Notes: generated from the sequence alone by a model not told the origin. Positions 8,578 to 16,701 are shown, numbered from the stretch's first letter. The stretch: 39,928 nucleotides of DNA from JANWHF01 sp036276235 (GCA_036276235.1 DATBDZ010000280.1:1-39928); one strand, 5' to 3'. A program made the numbers and translations.

Positions 8578-8937
8578 TCAACACGCAGATCGCCCCCACA
8601 ACGCGAGAGTCTTTGCAACAACCGCATCGCGGCCGACGTTCCTCGGGAGCAATTCAGTGTGGACAACTTTGCCAAATTCGAGCCAAAGCAGCGATCCACA
8701 GCCCCTCGGATGTTTTGCCCAGCCACGCTCGACGAGCCAAGCGCATGTGGCCGACCCATCTTCCTCGGAGATCGCGAAGAATCCGAAATCGCGATGCGGA
8801 ATCGCTTTGAGCGTTGCCTGGACCGCTTCCCGGCTTTCGAGTTCGGGGCCGGACCAATCGACGGTCAGGAACACCAGAGCGTGTGGTGCGTCTTCAATGA
8901 CCTGCATGTCGGTTGTGACAGGAAAGTAAAAGGCCAT
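8578..8937 (-). CDS. Hypothetical protein, possibly thioredoxin-like (119 aa)
   Basis: The start is uncertain: ATG 8937 has GGGAG about a dozen bases upstream, while ATG 8970 and a longer frame to 9060 are also open. The sequence has a strand-helix start (HALVFLTVDWSGPELESREAVQATL), then DFGFFAISEEDG, and a strand GCGSLLWLEFGKVVHTE. This order of a hydrophobic strand followed by W-S-G-P and a helix resembles thioredoxin-fold proteins that lack the catalytic CxxC, but I cannot confirm the family. It sits alone between two convergent or unrelated plus-strand genes. Nothing was found in 8450-8577. Confidence 0.55.
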   Translation of the reverse strand: MAFYFPVTTDMQVIEDAPHALVFLTVDWSGPELESREAVQATLKAIPHRDFGFFAISEEDGSATCAWLVERGWAKHPRGCGSLLWLEFGKVVHTELLPRNVGRDAVVAKTLALWGRSAC

Positions 8938-9136
8938 GCTCGCGGTGTGCTCCCATAAACTTAAACGCATGCGGGCCGGTCCCGGATCGCCCCGCGACGC
9001 TACCTCTGCAATTATTCCAGCGACGAAAGCAGTCGTCGAACCAACGGCGCCACGTAACAATTATATCACGTACAAGTCGGCTCCCGCAGTCCGGATGCAA
9101 AGAACGCTTCGCTCGTGCTTTTGTCAGCCGAGTACG

Positions 9137-9239
9137 GCCGACGCTTGCGGCGTACCGCAAGACCATGGGTTGGAAACCCATGCCACCAGGCCGACGTTTG
9201 CGGAGTACCGCAAGCCATGGGTTAGGAAACTCATGCCAC
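9137..9239. repeat. Two direct copies of a ~51-bp palindromic element
   Basis: Two head-to-tail copies (9137-9187 and 9190-9239) share about 85 percent identity by eye. Each contains two small palindromes: a CTTGCGG...CCGCAAG hairpin and CATGGGTT..AACCCATG. Unlike most repeats in the window, the two copies are in direct rather than inverted orientation. They lie just upstream of lysC. Confidence 0.7.
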
Positions 9240-9309
9240 GTTCGTACCGTTGAGGAACCTTCGCCGCTTACTATAATCCCCTCCTTCTACGCGGAGAGAG
9301 TCGGCAACC

Positions 9310-10533
9310 ATGGGTTTGATCGTTCAGAAATTTGGCGGCACGTCGGTCGCGAATGCCCAGAAGATTCATCATGCGGCCAAGCGGGCTATTGCCGCGCGGG
9401 CGAAGGGGAATCAGGTGGTTGTGGTCGTTAGCGCGATGGGGGATACGACCGATGATCTGATCCAACTGGCGCAGAAAGTCTGCCCTAATCCGCCGAAGCG
9501 GGAGATGGATCAGCTCCTGGCCACCGGTGAGCAGGTGACGATCGCACTCATGGCAATGGCGATCCACTCCTACGGCCAGGAGGCGATTAGCTTCACCGGC
9601 GGGCAGATTGGCCTGGTCACCGATAATTCATTTTCCAAAGCGCGCATCCAATCGATCAATAAGCAGCGGATCTTCGATCAACTGAACGCCGGCAAGATCG
9701 TCATCATCGCCGGGTTTCAGGGGATTACGCCTGAGGGGGACTACACGACGCTTGGCCGCGGCGGGAGCAACGCGACGCTGGTGGCGGTCGGGGCGGTGCT
9801 CAAGGCGGATGTGTGCGAGAACTACACCGACGTAGACGGCATCTACACCGCCGACCCGCGCATTGTGAAGAACGCCCGCAAGATCGATCGCATCAGCTAC
9901 GATGAGATGCTCGAGCTTTCGGGCTTGGGCGCGTCGGTCTTGCAGACGCGGGCGGTGGAGTTTGCCAAGAAATACAACGTGCCGCTTCACGTGCGCAACA
10001 GCCAGAACGAAAACGAAGGAACGTGGATCGTCGCGGAGACACCCAACATGGAACACATCGTCGTATCCGGCGCCGCTTTGAAGAAGGACCTGACCCGCGT
10101 CACGATCAAACTGGTGCCCGACCGGCCCGGCATTGCCGCCAAAATCTTCGGCGACATTGCCGCCAACAACATCGTCGTCGATGACATCATCCAGAACGTG
10201 ATGGACGACAACACCGCCAACATCAGCTTCACCGTCGAGCACGGAGATCTTCACGACATCAAACCGGTGGTCGATGCCCTCTGCAAGGAAGTGGGCGCGA
10301 AAACCGCGCCGATCTATCACAGCGATCTGGCCAAAGTCAGCGTGGTCGGCGTCGGCATGCGCGTTCATACCGGCGTCGCCCAGCGCATGTTCAAGGCGCT
10401 GGCGGACGCGAAGATCAACATCCAGAACATCACCACCAGCGAGATCAAGATCAGTTGCATCATCGACAAGGAACAGGGCGCCAAGGCGCTGCAAATCGTT
10501 CACGATGCGTTTGAGCTGGAAAAGCCGCGGTAG
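9310..10533 (+). CDS. lysC: Aspartate kinase
   Basis: A 407-residue monofunctional aspartokinase. It phosphorylates aspartate, the first step toward lysine, threonine, methionine and diaminopimelate. The N-terminal kinase domain has KFGGTS (residues 7-12), VVVVSAMG, FTGGQIGLVT, and TLGRGGSNATLVAVGAVLKAD with the YTDVDGIYTADPR segment. Two ACT regulatory domains follow from about residue 265 (VTIKLVPDRPGIAAKIF, VSVVGVGMRVHTGVAQRMFKAL), so feedback control by lysine and/or threonine is expected. The length fits the family. A GGAGAG sequence lies about ten bases before the ATG. It appears to be a single-gene unit. Confidence 0.96.
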   Translation: MGLIVQKFGGTSVANAQKIHHAAKRAIAARAKGNQVVVVVSAMGDTTDDLIQLAQKVCPNPPKREMDQLLATGEQVTIALMAMAIHSYGQEAISFTGGQIGLVTDNSFSKARIQSINKQRIFDQLNAGKIVIIAGFQGITPEGDYTTLGRGGSNATLVAVGAVLKADVCENYTDVDGIYTADPRIVKNARKIDRISYDEMLELSGLGASVLQTRAVEFAKKYNVPLHVRNSQNENEGTWIVAETPNMEHIVVSGAALKKDLTRVTIKLVPDRPGIAAKIFGDIAANNIVVDDIIQNVMDDNTANISFTVEHGDLHDIKPVVDALCKEVGAKTAPIYHSDLAKVSVVGVGMRVHTGVAQRMFKALADAKINIQNITTSEIKISCIIDKEQGAKALQIVHDAFELEKPR

Positions 10534-10673
10534 CGCAAGCATGGGGCCGACTTCACGCCGCGCCGCATATAAGTTTGGTTGTTTTCTCTAGTTGCAAAAT
10601 AAATGGCAAATTGTCAGTATTTGCGGCGTATTGAACCGCGCGCTTCGCGCAGGAACTGGAAGGAGCAAGCCAT

Positions 10674-11120
10674 ATGACGCAAGACCCGAATATTCCAGGG
10701 GGAACGCCGGGAAATGTACCGCCTTCAGGAGGCATGCCGCCCGGAGCCCCGCTCGGTTATGAATCGGTGCCCGGAGGGTACGGCGGGCCGCCGCCCACCA
10801 GAGATGAGCAGACGATGGCAATGATCTGCCACATCACGGGCATTTTTGGAATTCTTAACTGGGTCGGCCCGCTGATCTTCTACACCTCACGCAAAGACAG
10901 CCCCTTCATCCAGGATCAGTCGCGGCAAACATTGAATTGGGCGCTGACGGTCATCATCGGCTTCGTCCTCGGGCTGGCGACGTGGTGCATCCTCATTGGC
11001 ATCTTCATTTTCATTGCCACGTTCATTACGAATCTGGTTTTTTGCATCATCGCCGCAATCAAGGCCAATCAGGGAATTGCGTATCGCTTCCCCTTCTCGA
11101 TCAAGTTCTTCAAAGCGTAA
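10674..11120 (+). CDS. DUF4870 (Tic20-like) membrane protein
   Basis: A 148-residue protein. A Pro/Gly-rich cytoplasmic N-terminus (about 40 residues) is followed by three hydrophobic segments (ICHITGIFGILNWVGPLIFY, LTVIIGFVLGLATWCILIGI, FIATFITNLVFCIIAAIKA). The segment with FIQDQSRQTLNWAL is typical of DUF4870, in which a conserved Q-x-x-Q-x-L-N-F-like stretch follows the first membrane pair. Function is unknown; members are small inner-membrane proteins. GGAAGGAG precedes the ATG and a strong terminator follows, so this is a monocistronic gene. Confidence 0.9.
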   Translation: MTQDPNIPGGTPGNVPPSGGMPPGAPLGYESVPGGYGGPPPTRDEQTMAMICHITGIFGILNWVGPLIFYTSRKDSPFIQDQSRQTLNWALTVIIGFVLGLATWCILIGIFIFIATFITNLVFCIIAAIKANQGIAYRFPFSIKFFKA

Positions 11121-11138
11121 TTTTCTTTTGCTTTGAAG

Positions 11139-11192
11139 AAAACAGAACAGGCACGGCGCCGTCGATCGGCTCCGTGCCCTGTTTTGTTTTTG
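11139..11192 (+). terminator. Rho-independent terminator after the DUF4870 gene
   Basis: A long stem pairs AAACAGAACAGGCACGG with CCGTGCCCTGTTTTGTTT (one bulged base), closed by a ~15-base loop and ending in a T-rich run (TTTTGTTTTT). It starts 18 bases after the stop codon. Confidence 0.85.
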
Positions 11193-11206
11193 AACTGCCG
11201 GCTTTT

Positions 11207-11266
11207 GTAGGGTGGGTGTACTCGCCCACCATCTGGCGCTCATGGTGGGCGAGTACGCCCACCGTA
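11207..11266. repeat. Inverted repeat, GGTGGGTGTACTCGCCCACC family
   Basis: Left arm GGGTGGGTGTACTCGCCCACC and right arm GGTGGGCGAGTACGCCCACC flank a short spacer. A second copy lies at 39773-39830. Each arm is itself partly palindromic. Confidence 0.8.
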
Positions 11267-11286
11267 CAGCGCTCGCGCCGAGGGAC

Positions 11287-12387
11287 TCACCCTGCCTTAG
11301 CCGGGTAAAAAGGGTGCGACGAATTGTGCGCCGACGCTGGGTGCGGGATCGTCGATGAGCCGGCTCGCGGATGCGCTGAGTCGTACACTTCCTTCATCCG
11401 GTTGGTCGTCAGGTGCGTGTAGATCTGCGTGGTGCTCAGGCTCTGATGGCCCAGCAATTCCTGCACGCTGCGCAAATCAGCGCCATTGTTCAGCAGATGC
11501 GTGGCGAAGCTGTGGCGGAGCGTGTGCGGGCTGATGCCCGGATCGAGGCCCGCCTGCACGAGGTATTTATCGAGCTTGCGGCGGACGGAGCGCGTGCTCA
11601 GCGATTCGCCGTGCTTGTTGAGGAAGACGCGGGCGGCGGATGCGCCCTGGCATTTGGGCTCCTGCGCCCGCAGCTCGAAGTAGCGCTGCAATGCCTTGAT
11701 CGCCTGGCTGCCGATCGGCGTGAGGCGGTCCTTGCGGCCCTTGCCTTTCACGCGGAGCACGCCTTCCTGGAGATCGAGATCGCCCATCTCCAGCTCGACC
11801 AATTCGCTTACGCGAATGCCGCTGGAGTAGAGGACTTCGAGCATCGCCTTGTCGCGGGCGCACAGCAGATCGGCGTCGCCCGGCGCTTCCAGCAGCTTCT
11901 GCACCTGATCCAGATCAAGGCACTTGGGCAGTCGCTTGTCCTGCTTGGGCGTGCGGATCGCCGACAGCGGGCTGGCGGCGACAATTCCGCGGCGGATCAG
12001 GAATTTGTAAAAGCTGCGCAGCGTCGCGAGCTTGCGAGCCGTCGTGCTCTTGGTGTAGTTCTGGCCGTAGAGATAGGCCAGGAACTCGCGGACAACCAGC
12101 GGCTCGCACGCGGTGGCGCGCTGATCGATCTCCGAATCCGCCACCTTGGCGGCCGGTATATCGGCAGGCGCCGAAGCAGCCTGCGGGCCGATCTCTCCGG
12201 CGAGGAACTGGTCAAATTGCACCAGATCAGCGCCGTAGCTTTTGACCGTGTAATCACTGAAATGCTTCTCGAGACGCAGATAATCAAGAAACTGCGTAAC
12301 CAGCGGAGTGAAATGCTTCTCCGGAGCAGCCGGTTTGTTCGAGAGCACCGAGGGGGCCGAGGGGGCAAAGGCGGTGGCGGTATTCAT
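11287..12387 (-). CDS. Tyrosine recombinase, XerC/XerD type
   Basis: A 366-residue tyrosine recombinase. The start is set at ATG 12387 (MNTATAF); a GTG at 12432 would add 15 residues. The N-terminal SAM-like core-binding domain has FLDYLRLEKHFSDYTVKSYGADL, then an unusual Ala-rich insertion of about 35 residues before VVREFLAYLYG. The catalytic domain shows Arg in SSGIRVSELVEL, Lys in VKGKGRKDR, the HTLRH box, the LLGHQS histidine and the nucleophilic tyrosine in TQIYTHL. This fits a chromosome dimer resolution Xer protein rather than a phage integrase; XerC and XerD cannot be told apart here. It is last in a minus-strand gene run whose gaps hold repeats. Confidence 0.9.
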   Translation of the reverse strand: MNTATAFAPSAPSVLSNKPAAPEKHFTPLVTQFLDYLRLEKHFSDYTVKSYGADLVQFDQFLAGEIGPQAASAPADIPAAKVADSEIDQRATACEPLVVREFLAYLYGQNYTKSTTARKLATLRSFYKFLIRRGIVAASPLSAIRTPKQDKRLPKCLDLDQVQKLLEAPGDADLLCARDKAMLEVLYSSGIRVSELVELEMGDLDLQEGVLRVKGKGRKDRLTPIGSQAIKALQRYFELRAQEPKCQGASAARVFLNKHGESLSTRSVRRKLDKYLVQAGLDPGISPHTLRHSFATHLLNNGADLRSVQELLGHQSLSTTQIYTHLTTNRMKEVYDSAHPRAGSSTIPHPASAHNSSHPFYPAKAG

Positions 12388-12486
12388 AGGTACCGGACGC
12401 GGCACATGTGACAAACAAGTAATAATTGCCACGCGGCCGGCGTTTCCGGTGGCCCGCCCGTGAGCCGATCCTCGTCTCAGGGGAAA

Positions 12487-12553
12487 AGTTGCTAGTTGCT
12501 AGTTGTTAGTGAAAAGGCTTTCCTGGCCACTGACAACTGGCAACTGGCAACTT
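12487..12553. repeat. Inverted repeat of AGTTGCCAGT units, copy 1
   Basis: Left arm of AGTTGCTAGTTGTTAGT-type decamers and right arm of ACTGACAACTGGCAACT decamers flank a central spacer of about 15 bases. Other copies are at 12808-12893, 35100-35170 and 37329-37411. This is the most diverged of the four. Confidence 0.85.
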
Positions 12554-12562
12554 CTTACATCC

Positions 12563-12787
12563 TCACGCTGCTTTTTTCGGCAAATACGTCCTTAATTCTT
12601 TTGCCAAATGCTGACCAAGCTGATGTGAGAGGACGGCGGCATCAAACCAATCGAACCCCAGCTCGCGCTGTTTGACCATTTCCACCAGCGCATCCAGCAC
12701 CTTCGTCTCCTGACCGACGTCATACCGAAAGCAGAAGTGATGTTCGCCTTTGACGAGACTTAGGGTTTTTGTATTTGTATCCGCCAT
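12563..12787 (-). CDS. Small hypothetical protein (74 aa)
   Basis: No recognised family. GGGAG lies at a good distance from the ATG at 12787. The sequence is a mixed helical protein (ETKVLDALVEMVKQRELGFDWFDAAVLSHQLGQHLAKEL) without signal peptide or membrane segment. It is read between the lipoprotein and the xer gene, with a copy of the AGTTGCCAGT repeat in the gap on each side. A regulatory or adaptor role is possible, but nothing in the sequence proves it. Confidence 0.75.
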   Translation of the reverse strand: MADTNTKTLSLVKGEHHFCFRYDVGQETKVLDALVEMVKQRELGFDWFDAAVLSHQLGQHLAKELRTYLPKKAA

Positions 12788-12807
12788 CGCAATCTCCCGC
12801 AGGAACG

Positions 12808-12893
12808 AGTTGTCAGTTGTCAGTTGCCAGTTGCCAGTGAAGACGCGGCGTTTCTGTCCTCACTGGCAACTGGCAACTGGTAACTGGCAACTT
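12808..12893. repeat. Inverted repeat of AGTTGCCAGT units, copy 2
   Basis: Arms built of tandem 10-base units (AGTTGTCAGTTGCCAGT...) oriented against each other around a ~20-base unique centre. The right arm ends four bases before the stop codon of the lipoprotein gene at 12897. Confidence 0.9.
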
Positions 12894-12896
12894 CCC

Positions 12897-13622
12897 TCAA
12901 ACAATCTTCTCCCGAATCTGCTTCAATACATCGCTGATCAGCGTGCTGTAGACGAAGCCGCAGTAGCGATCCATGCTGACGAAATATTCTTTGACGCCCA
13001 TCGGCCCGACCGGATCGTTGCGGCCGGCGGCGTAATCCTGCACGCGCTGGCGCACCGACCCATTGGCGGCGTCAAACATCCCAACCGCCTGCACAAACTG
13101 CCCGCCGGGCGGCGGCAGCGCGTCGCTGCCGGTCATGCCCGCTTGCCGCGCCAAATCACGCGGATCAACGTTATCGGGCCTGGCGTAACCGCGCGGCTTG
13201 CGAAACAACTGAATCGACGCGCCCAGCTTCGGCGGATCGTACGGATCAAACGCCGTCACCGTGGGCACGACCAGGCCGTCGCATCCCAGCAGATCGCACA
13301 CCAGAGCCGCTTGCTCGGGCGTCTGCACCTTCTCGATCCGCAGCCCCGCGTACACCTCGACCACTCGATTGACCGGAATGACCGTCAACCCGTGAACCTG
13401 CTGCAACTGGCTGTAAACCAGATCGGCCTGCAGAAGCGGATCAACCTCGCGCTGGCCGCTCAGATTGAGCGCCGGCGCCACCGCCCAGACCTGCCGCTTC
13501 TTAGCCGGCAGATAAAGCTCGGCTTCGACGCCATACGGCTTCTGCTGGCTGCACCCTTCGGTGAAGCTCACCGTGGCGATCAGCCCAATCAGGCAAAGCC
13601 TGCTCCACAGCTTTTGTTTCAT
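12897..13622 (-). CDS. Conserved lipoprotein of unknown function, CsgG/TolB-N-like fold possible
   Basis: A 241-residue protein starting at ATG 13622, with AAGGA just upstream; the longer frame to 13673 runs into a repeat. The N-terminus is a signal peptide with h-region LCLIGLIATVSF and a lipobox-like TEGC. The mature part has VWAVAPALNLSG, DLVYSQLQQVHGLTVIPVNRVVEVY and CDLLGCDGLVVPTVTAFDPYDPPKLG. This alternation of strands and helices around a V-x-P-x-x-N-x-S-G start resembles CsgG or the TolB N-domain, which sense or assemble envelope complexes; the assignment is tentative. The next gene upstream is the TolB-like propeller lipoprotein. Confidence 0.75.
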   Translation of the reverse strand: MKQKLWSRLCLIGLIATVSFTEGCSQQKPYGVEAELYLPAKKRQVWAVAPALNLSGQREVDPLLQADLVYSQLQQVHGLTVIPVNRVVEVYAGLRIEKVQTPEQAALVCDLLGCDGLVVPTVTAFDPYDPPKLGASIQLFRKPRGYARPDNVDPRDLARQAGMTGSDALPPPGGQFVQAVGMFDAANGSVRQRVQDYAAGRNDPVGPMGVKEYFVSMDRYCGFVYSTLISDVLKQIREKIV

Positions 13623-13646
13623 CGCTTCATCCTTGAAGCATTTCTC

Positions 13647-13901
13647 GTAGGGGTGAACCTCGTGTTCACCCATGTTTTTTGCGCGACCCGCACCGGGCGA
13701 ACACGAGGTTCGCCCCTACAAGACCCGCGCTTCACCCGTAGGGGTGAACCTCGTGTTCACCCTCGTTGCTCGCGCGGGCCACGCCGGGCGAACACAAGGT
13801 TCGCCCCTACAGAACCGGCGCTTCACCCGTAGGGGTGAACCTTGTGTTCACCCTCTTCGATCGCGGCATCCGCAAGCGGTGAACACAAGGTTCACCCCTA
13901 C
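13647..13901. repeat. Three tandem inverted pairs, GTAGGGGTGAACCTCGTGTTCACCC family
   Basis: Units at 13647-13717, 13736-13810 and 13829-13901 each have a left arm GTAGGGGTGAACC(T)..GTTCACCC and an inverted right arm with ...GGTTCGCCCCTAC or GGTTCACCCCTAC. The spacing between unit starts is about 90 bases and the central loops differ. Further copies are at 15290-15313 (half) and 15321-15392. The array fills the gap between two lipoprotein genes. Confidence 0.92.
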
Positions 13902-13912
13902 GAACGAACGGT

Positions 13913-15136
13913 TCAATGACCCACTTCACCGTTATCGGTCGAACCAACGACTTCCTTCGCCGGCGATTCTTTGGTTTCTTTGGCTTCCTTGCTGTCCTTC
14001 TCGTTGCTTGCTTTGACGATGGCGGTGTCCTTGACCATGTCGCCGCGGACGGACCAGACGCACTCGGCTCCGCCGCGATCGCTGATGAAATAGACGCGCC
14101 CGTCGGCCGCCCAGTAAGGCGTCAGATTGGCCGCGCGGCCATCGGTCAACCGCTGGCGATTCGAGCCATCCGCGTCGATCGTCCAGATATCCGTCTGGCC
14201 CTTCATGCGGCCGGCGGTCGTCCGCGCGGGCTGCACGATGGTGGTAAACGCCAGGCGCTTGCCATCGGGGCTCCAGGTCGGCGTGATGATGGCGGCATTA
14301 GCGCTGACGGCGACTTCCGTCACTCGCCGCGCTTCGCCGTTCATCAGGTCCAACGTCCACAGGCTGAACCAGCGCGATCCGCGCTGGCGGGCCCGTTGAA
14401 AAGCGATGCGATCGTGCGTGCGATCCGGCGACCAAACTGGAAACAACCCGTTGCCGATCGTCCGCTTCTCGCTGGTCTTCAGATCGACCGTCCACAGTTC
14501 CCACTGACCGCTGCGCGAGCCGAGGCTGCTGTAAACCAGGCGATTACCATCCGGGCTCCAGCTTGGATGAATCGATTGCGAAGGGCCGCTGGTGATCTGC
14601 GTGGCATTGTGGCCATCGATATCAATCACATAAATCTGCCACTGGCCCGTGCGCGTGGAGCTGAAGGCAATCTGCTTCCCATCGGGGCTGAAGACCGGAT
14701 ACGCATCATCCGCCCCGTCGCTGGTGAGCTGTGTGACGGCGGTGCCATCCACGCGCTGCAGATAGAGCCCCGGATGCTCGCTGTTGCGCGTGCTGGCGAA
14801 GACCATCCACTTGCCGCTGGAATCGACGCAGACATCGCTGTCGAAGCCTTCGTCGGTGAAGGTGTGCTGCTGAAAGCCGACCTCGCTGACGAGGAATCCG
14901 GCGGTGCTGTGATTGCCGTTGATCTCGCCGAACACGTTGATGTTCTGCGGCAGGCCGCTCGTCGGGCCGCCATCATCGGCAAATTCCGCCGCGGCCGGCT
15001 CTTTGGCGCGGGCCGAGGCCCGATCCGTACCGGTAGCGCACATGTTGGCACACCCGGCCAGCGTGGCGAAAAGCGCCGCGATCGACAGCCGACCCACCAG
15101 GCAAATCGCCCGGCTTTTATCACTTGTTCGTGTCAT
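13913..15136 (-). CDS. TolB-like WD40/PD40 beta-propeller lipoprotein
   Basis: A 407-residue protein starting at ATG 15136 with GAGGGAAG before it. The signal peptide (VGRLSIAALFATLAGC) ends in the lipobox LAGC. The body has at least five PD40 repeats with the S-P-D-G-x-x-I/L-A-F/V pattern (PVFSPDGKQIAFSSTR, PSWSPDGNRLVYSS, PTWSPDGKRLAFTT, PYWAADGRVYFISD). These repeats form a TolB-type propeller; here it would sit in the periplasm, tethered to a membrane. The C-terminal ~30 residues are Lys/Glu-rich. It is probably co-transcribed with the lipoprotein downstream. There is no Pal or TolA gene nearby, so it is not a classical Tol operon. Confidence 0.85.
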   Translation of the reverse strand: MTRTSDKSRAICLVGRLSIAALFATLAGCANMCATGTDRASARAKEPAAAEFADDGGPTSGLPQNINVFGEINGNHSTAGFLVSEVGFQQHTFTDEGFDSDVCVDSSGKWMVFASTRNSEHPGLYLQRVDGTAVTQLTSDGADDAYPVFSPDGKQIAFSSTRTGQWQIYVIDIDGHNATQITSGPSQSIHPSWSPDGNRLVYSSLGSRSGQWELWTVDLKTSEKRTIGNGLFPVWSPDRTHDRIAFQRARQRGSRWFSLWTLDLMNGEARRVTEVAVSANAAIITPTWSPDGKRLAFTTIVQPARTTAGRMKGQTDIWTIDADGSNRQRLTDGRAANLTPYWAADGRVYFISDRGGAECVWSVRGDMVKDTAIVKASNEKDSKEAKETKESPAKEVVGSTDNGEVGH

Positions 15137-15289
15137 GCTCTGCTTCCCTCGTAACGGGCCGGAATCAGGCCTCACAGTCGTATCGGCTGATCCAACTCCG
15201 CGCGTGAGACGAGCGCCGCTCTGCTTTTGGAGCAGAGCAATTGAGACTTAAACGTTATCGGACGGTGAGATCGGTGGGCTTGAGGACAA

Positions 15290-15392
15290 GGGCGAACACA
15301 AGGTTCGCCCTACGACCCCAGTAGGGGTGAACCTTGTGTTCACCCTCTTCGTTCGCGCGGCCGCGTTGGGCGAACACAAGGTTCGCCCCTAC
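15290..15392. repeat. GTAGGGGTGAACC family, one half and one full inverted pair
   Basis: A half element at 15290-15313 (GGCGAACACAAGGTTCGCCC) and a full inverted pair at 15321-15392. The end of the full pair (GTTCGCCCCTAC) contains the CTA that is the TAG stop of the DUF4190 gene on the minus strand, so the repeat lies against and into that gene's end. Confidence 0.9.
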
Positions 15393-16144
15393 TGGATGGT
15401 AGCCTTGGCTTTATCCGGGAAGAGCATCTCGATGTTATCGATCTTCCAGACGCCGTCGCGGGTGGCGAAGGTCACCAGCGGCCGCATCGTCACATCGGGC
15501 GAGGGGAACCGCATGATGACCAGCATGTTGCCGACTTTGATGCCCGATGTGCCCACCTCGCCAAAATCGATGCGCTGGCCGTTCCATTCGATCTTCTGAA
15601 GGGCGCCAATGTTCGGGTTGTTCTTGAACTGCTCAAATGTGTTGGCAAACGTCTGACGATCGACGCGAGCGCGGAACGTGCTGCTGAACAGGTCCTCATA
15701 CGCCTCGTCATAGCGGCGGGTGTGCAGATCATCCGACAGCCGATCAACCATCGGCACGATGATTTGCATATCGGCGTGGTCCTGTAGCCAGTAGTGGCTG
15801 ACGACGCCGACCTTGATACCGCCGATCAGCGTCGCCAGCCCGATGCCGCCCCACGCCAGTGCGCGGCCGGTTTGCGTGCCGCTGCTGCCGCGGATCTGAA
15901 TCAGGGCGATGATGCCGCAGATGATGCTTCCCAGCGGGATGACCAGCAGCACGGGCGTCGCCATCCCCAGCACGCTGGCGAAGCCCAGAATCAGCGCGGC
16001 AATCGCCGCCGAATTGATCGCGACGTATTCCTGCCCACCCGCCGATGTCGTGGACATCTTATACAAATGCGAAAGATGATCCGGACCAGTACCGGCATCG
16101 GCCGGCTTGGGCGGCTCCATCGTTGGAGGTTGAGTTTCGGGCAT
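15389..16144 (-). CDS. DUF4190 membrane protein with C-terminal soluble domain
   Basis: A 251-residue protein. A Pro-rich cytoplasmic head is followed by two to three membrane segments (AAIAALILGFASVLGMATPVLLVIPLGSIICGIIALIQI and ALAWGGIGLATLIGGIKVGVV) with the G-x-A-L-A-W-x-G pattern of DUF4190. Residues ~130-250 form a soluble domain that may be NTF2-like (RRYDEAYEDLFSSTFRARV, FEQFKNNPNIGALQKI, VTFATRDGVWKIDNIEML). Function is unknown. The TAG stop is inside the neighbouring repeat, so the native C-terminus may have been altered by repeat insertion. Confidence 0.8.
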   Translation of the reverse strand: MPETQPPTMEPPKPADAGTGPDHLSHLYKMSTTSAGGQEYVAINSAAIAALILGFASVLGMATPVLLVIPLGSIICGIIALIQIRGSSGTQTGRALAWGGIGLATLIGGIKVGVVSHYWLQDHADMQIIVPMVDRLSDDLHTRRYDEAYEDLFSSTFRARVDRQTFANTFEQFKNNPNIGALQKIEWNGQRIDFGEVGTSGIKVGNMLVIMRFPSPDVTMRPLVTFATRDGVWKIDNIEMLFPDKAKATIQ

Positions 16145-16218
16145 GAGGTGTTCCCGATCGGGTTGCGTTTATCGGATGTTCAAGTTTCGACGTTATCTGT
16201 TCCGACAGTAAGCATCAT

Positions 16219-16410
16219 ATGAGCAAGCGTCAACTGATCGACGACATCCGCCGCTTCAACTCAACCGCCCATCCGAAGTTCCTGTCGCAATTCGATGAGT
16301 CCGCCTTGAAGCAATACCTGGAGCATCTGGAAGGCGCTCGGGATAAGCATTTGCGATATAGCGGAATCGCCGCGGCGCAACGGGCCGCGAAGGTGCGGAT
16401 GGCATCGTAA
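16219..16410 (+). CDS. Small conserved-looking hypothetical protein (63 aa)
   Basis: A 63-residue basic, helical protein beginning MSKRQLIDDIRRFNSTAHPKF and containing FDESALKQYLEHLEGARDKH. I have the impression of a recurring short protein of this pattern in planctomycetes but cannot name a family. No clear ribosome binding site is present. It is divergent from the DUF4190 gene and followed by a large repeat. No membrane segment or metal-binding motif is visible. Confidence 0.65.
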   Translation: MSKRQLIDDIRRFNSTAHPKFLSQFDESALKQYLEHLEGARDKHLRYSGIAAAQRAAKVRMAS

Positions 16411-16454
16411 CGATCGTACTTGCATTTCCAGACATCCGAGGACATCGCGCTCAG

Positions 16455-16582
16455 AACCCTCTCCCCTGTACTCAGGGGAGAGGGCAGGGTGAGGGGACGG
16501 CGTGTCGCGATATAGCGCGGTTCGCAAGTTGACGCGTTCGTCCCCTCACCCCAACCCTCTCCCCTGAGTACAGGGGAGAGGG
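16455..16582. repeat. CCCTCTCCCCTG inverted pair, copy 1
   Basis: Two 28-base palindromes (CCCTCTCCCCTG, four-base loop, CAGGGGAGAGGG) face each other with GGCAGGGTGAGGGGAC and TCCCCTCACCCCAACC extensions and a ~42-base centre. The centre is similar in the copies at 33078-33207 and 39595-39723, but different in that at 38262-38390. The remainder of 16411-16701 shows nothing else. Confidence 0.93.
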
Positions 16583-16701
16583 AGAATGCCACTCACTGCT
16601 TTCTGGCGCGTGCTGATGCACTCGGCATTTACACTTCTATAAACCGTGATTGATGCTGCTAAATTCCATCCAGGCGTAGAATCGCGCGCTACGCGATCAG
16701 G

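Noticed and set aside
13647..13901. CRISPR-like array
   Set aside because: Only three units, each an inverted pair with palindromic arms and unequal loops; no uniform spacers and no cas genes.
16455..16582. Rho-independent terminator after the 63-aa gene
   Set aside because: The hairpins are very strong but no T-run follows, and identical hairpins occur between co-directional flagellar genes, so a dedicated terminator role is not supported.
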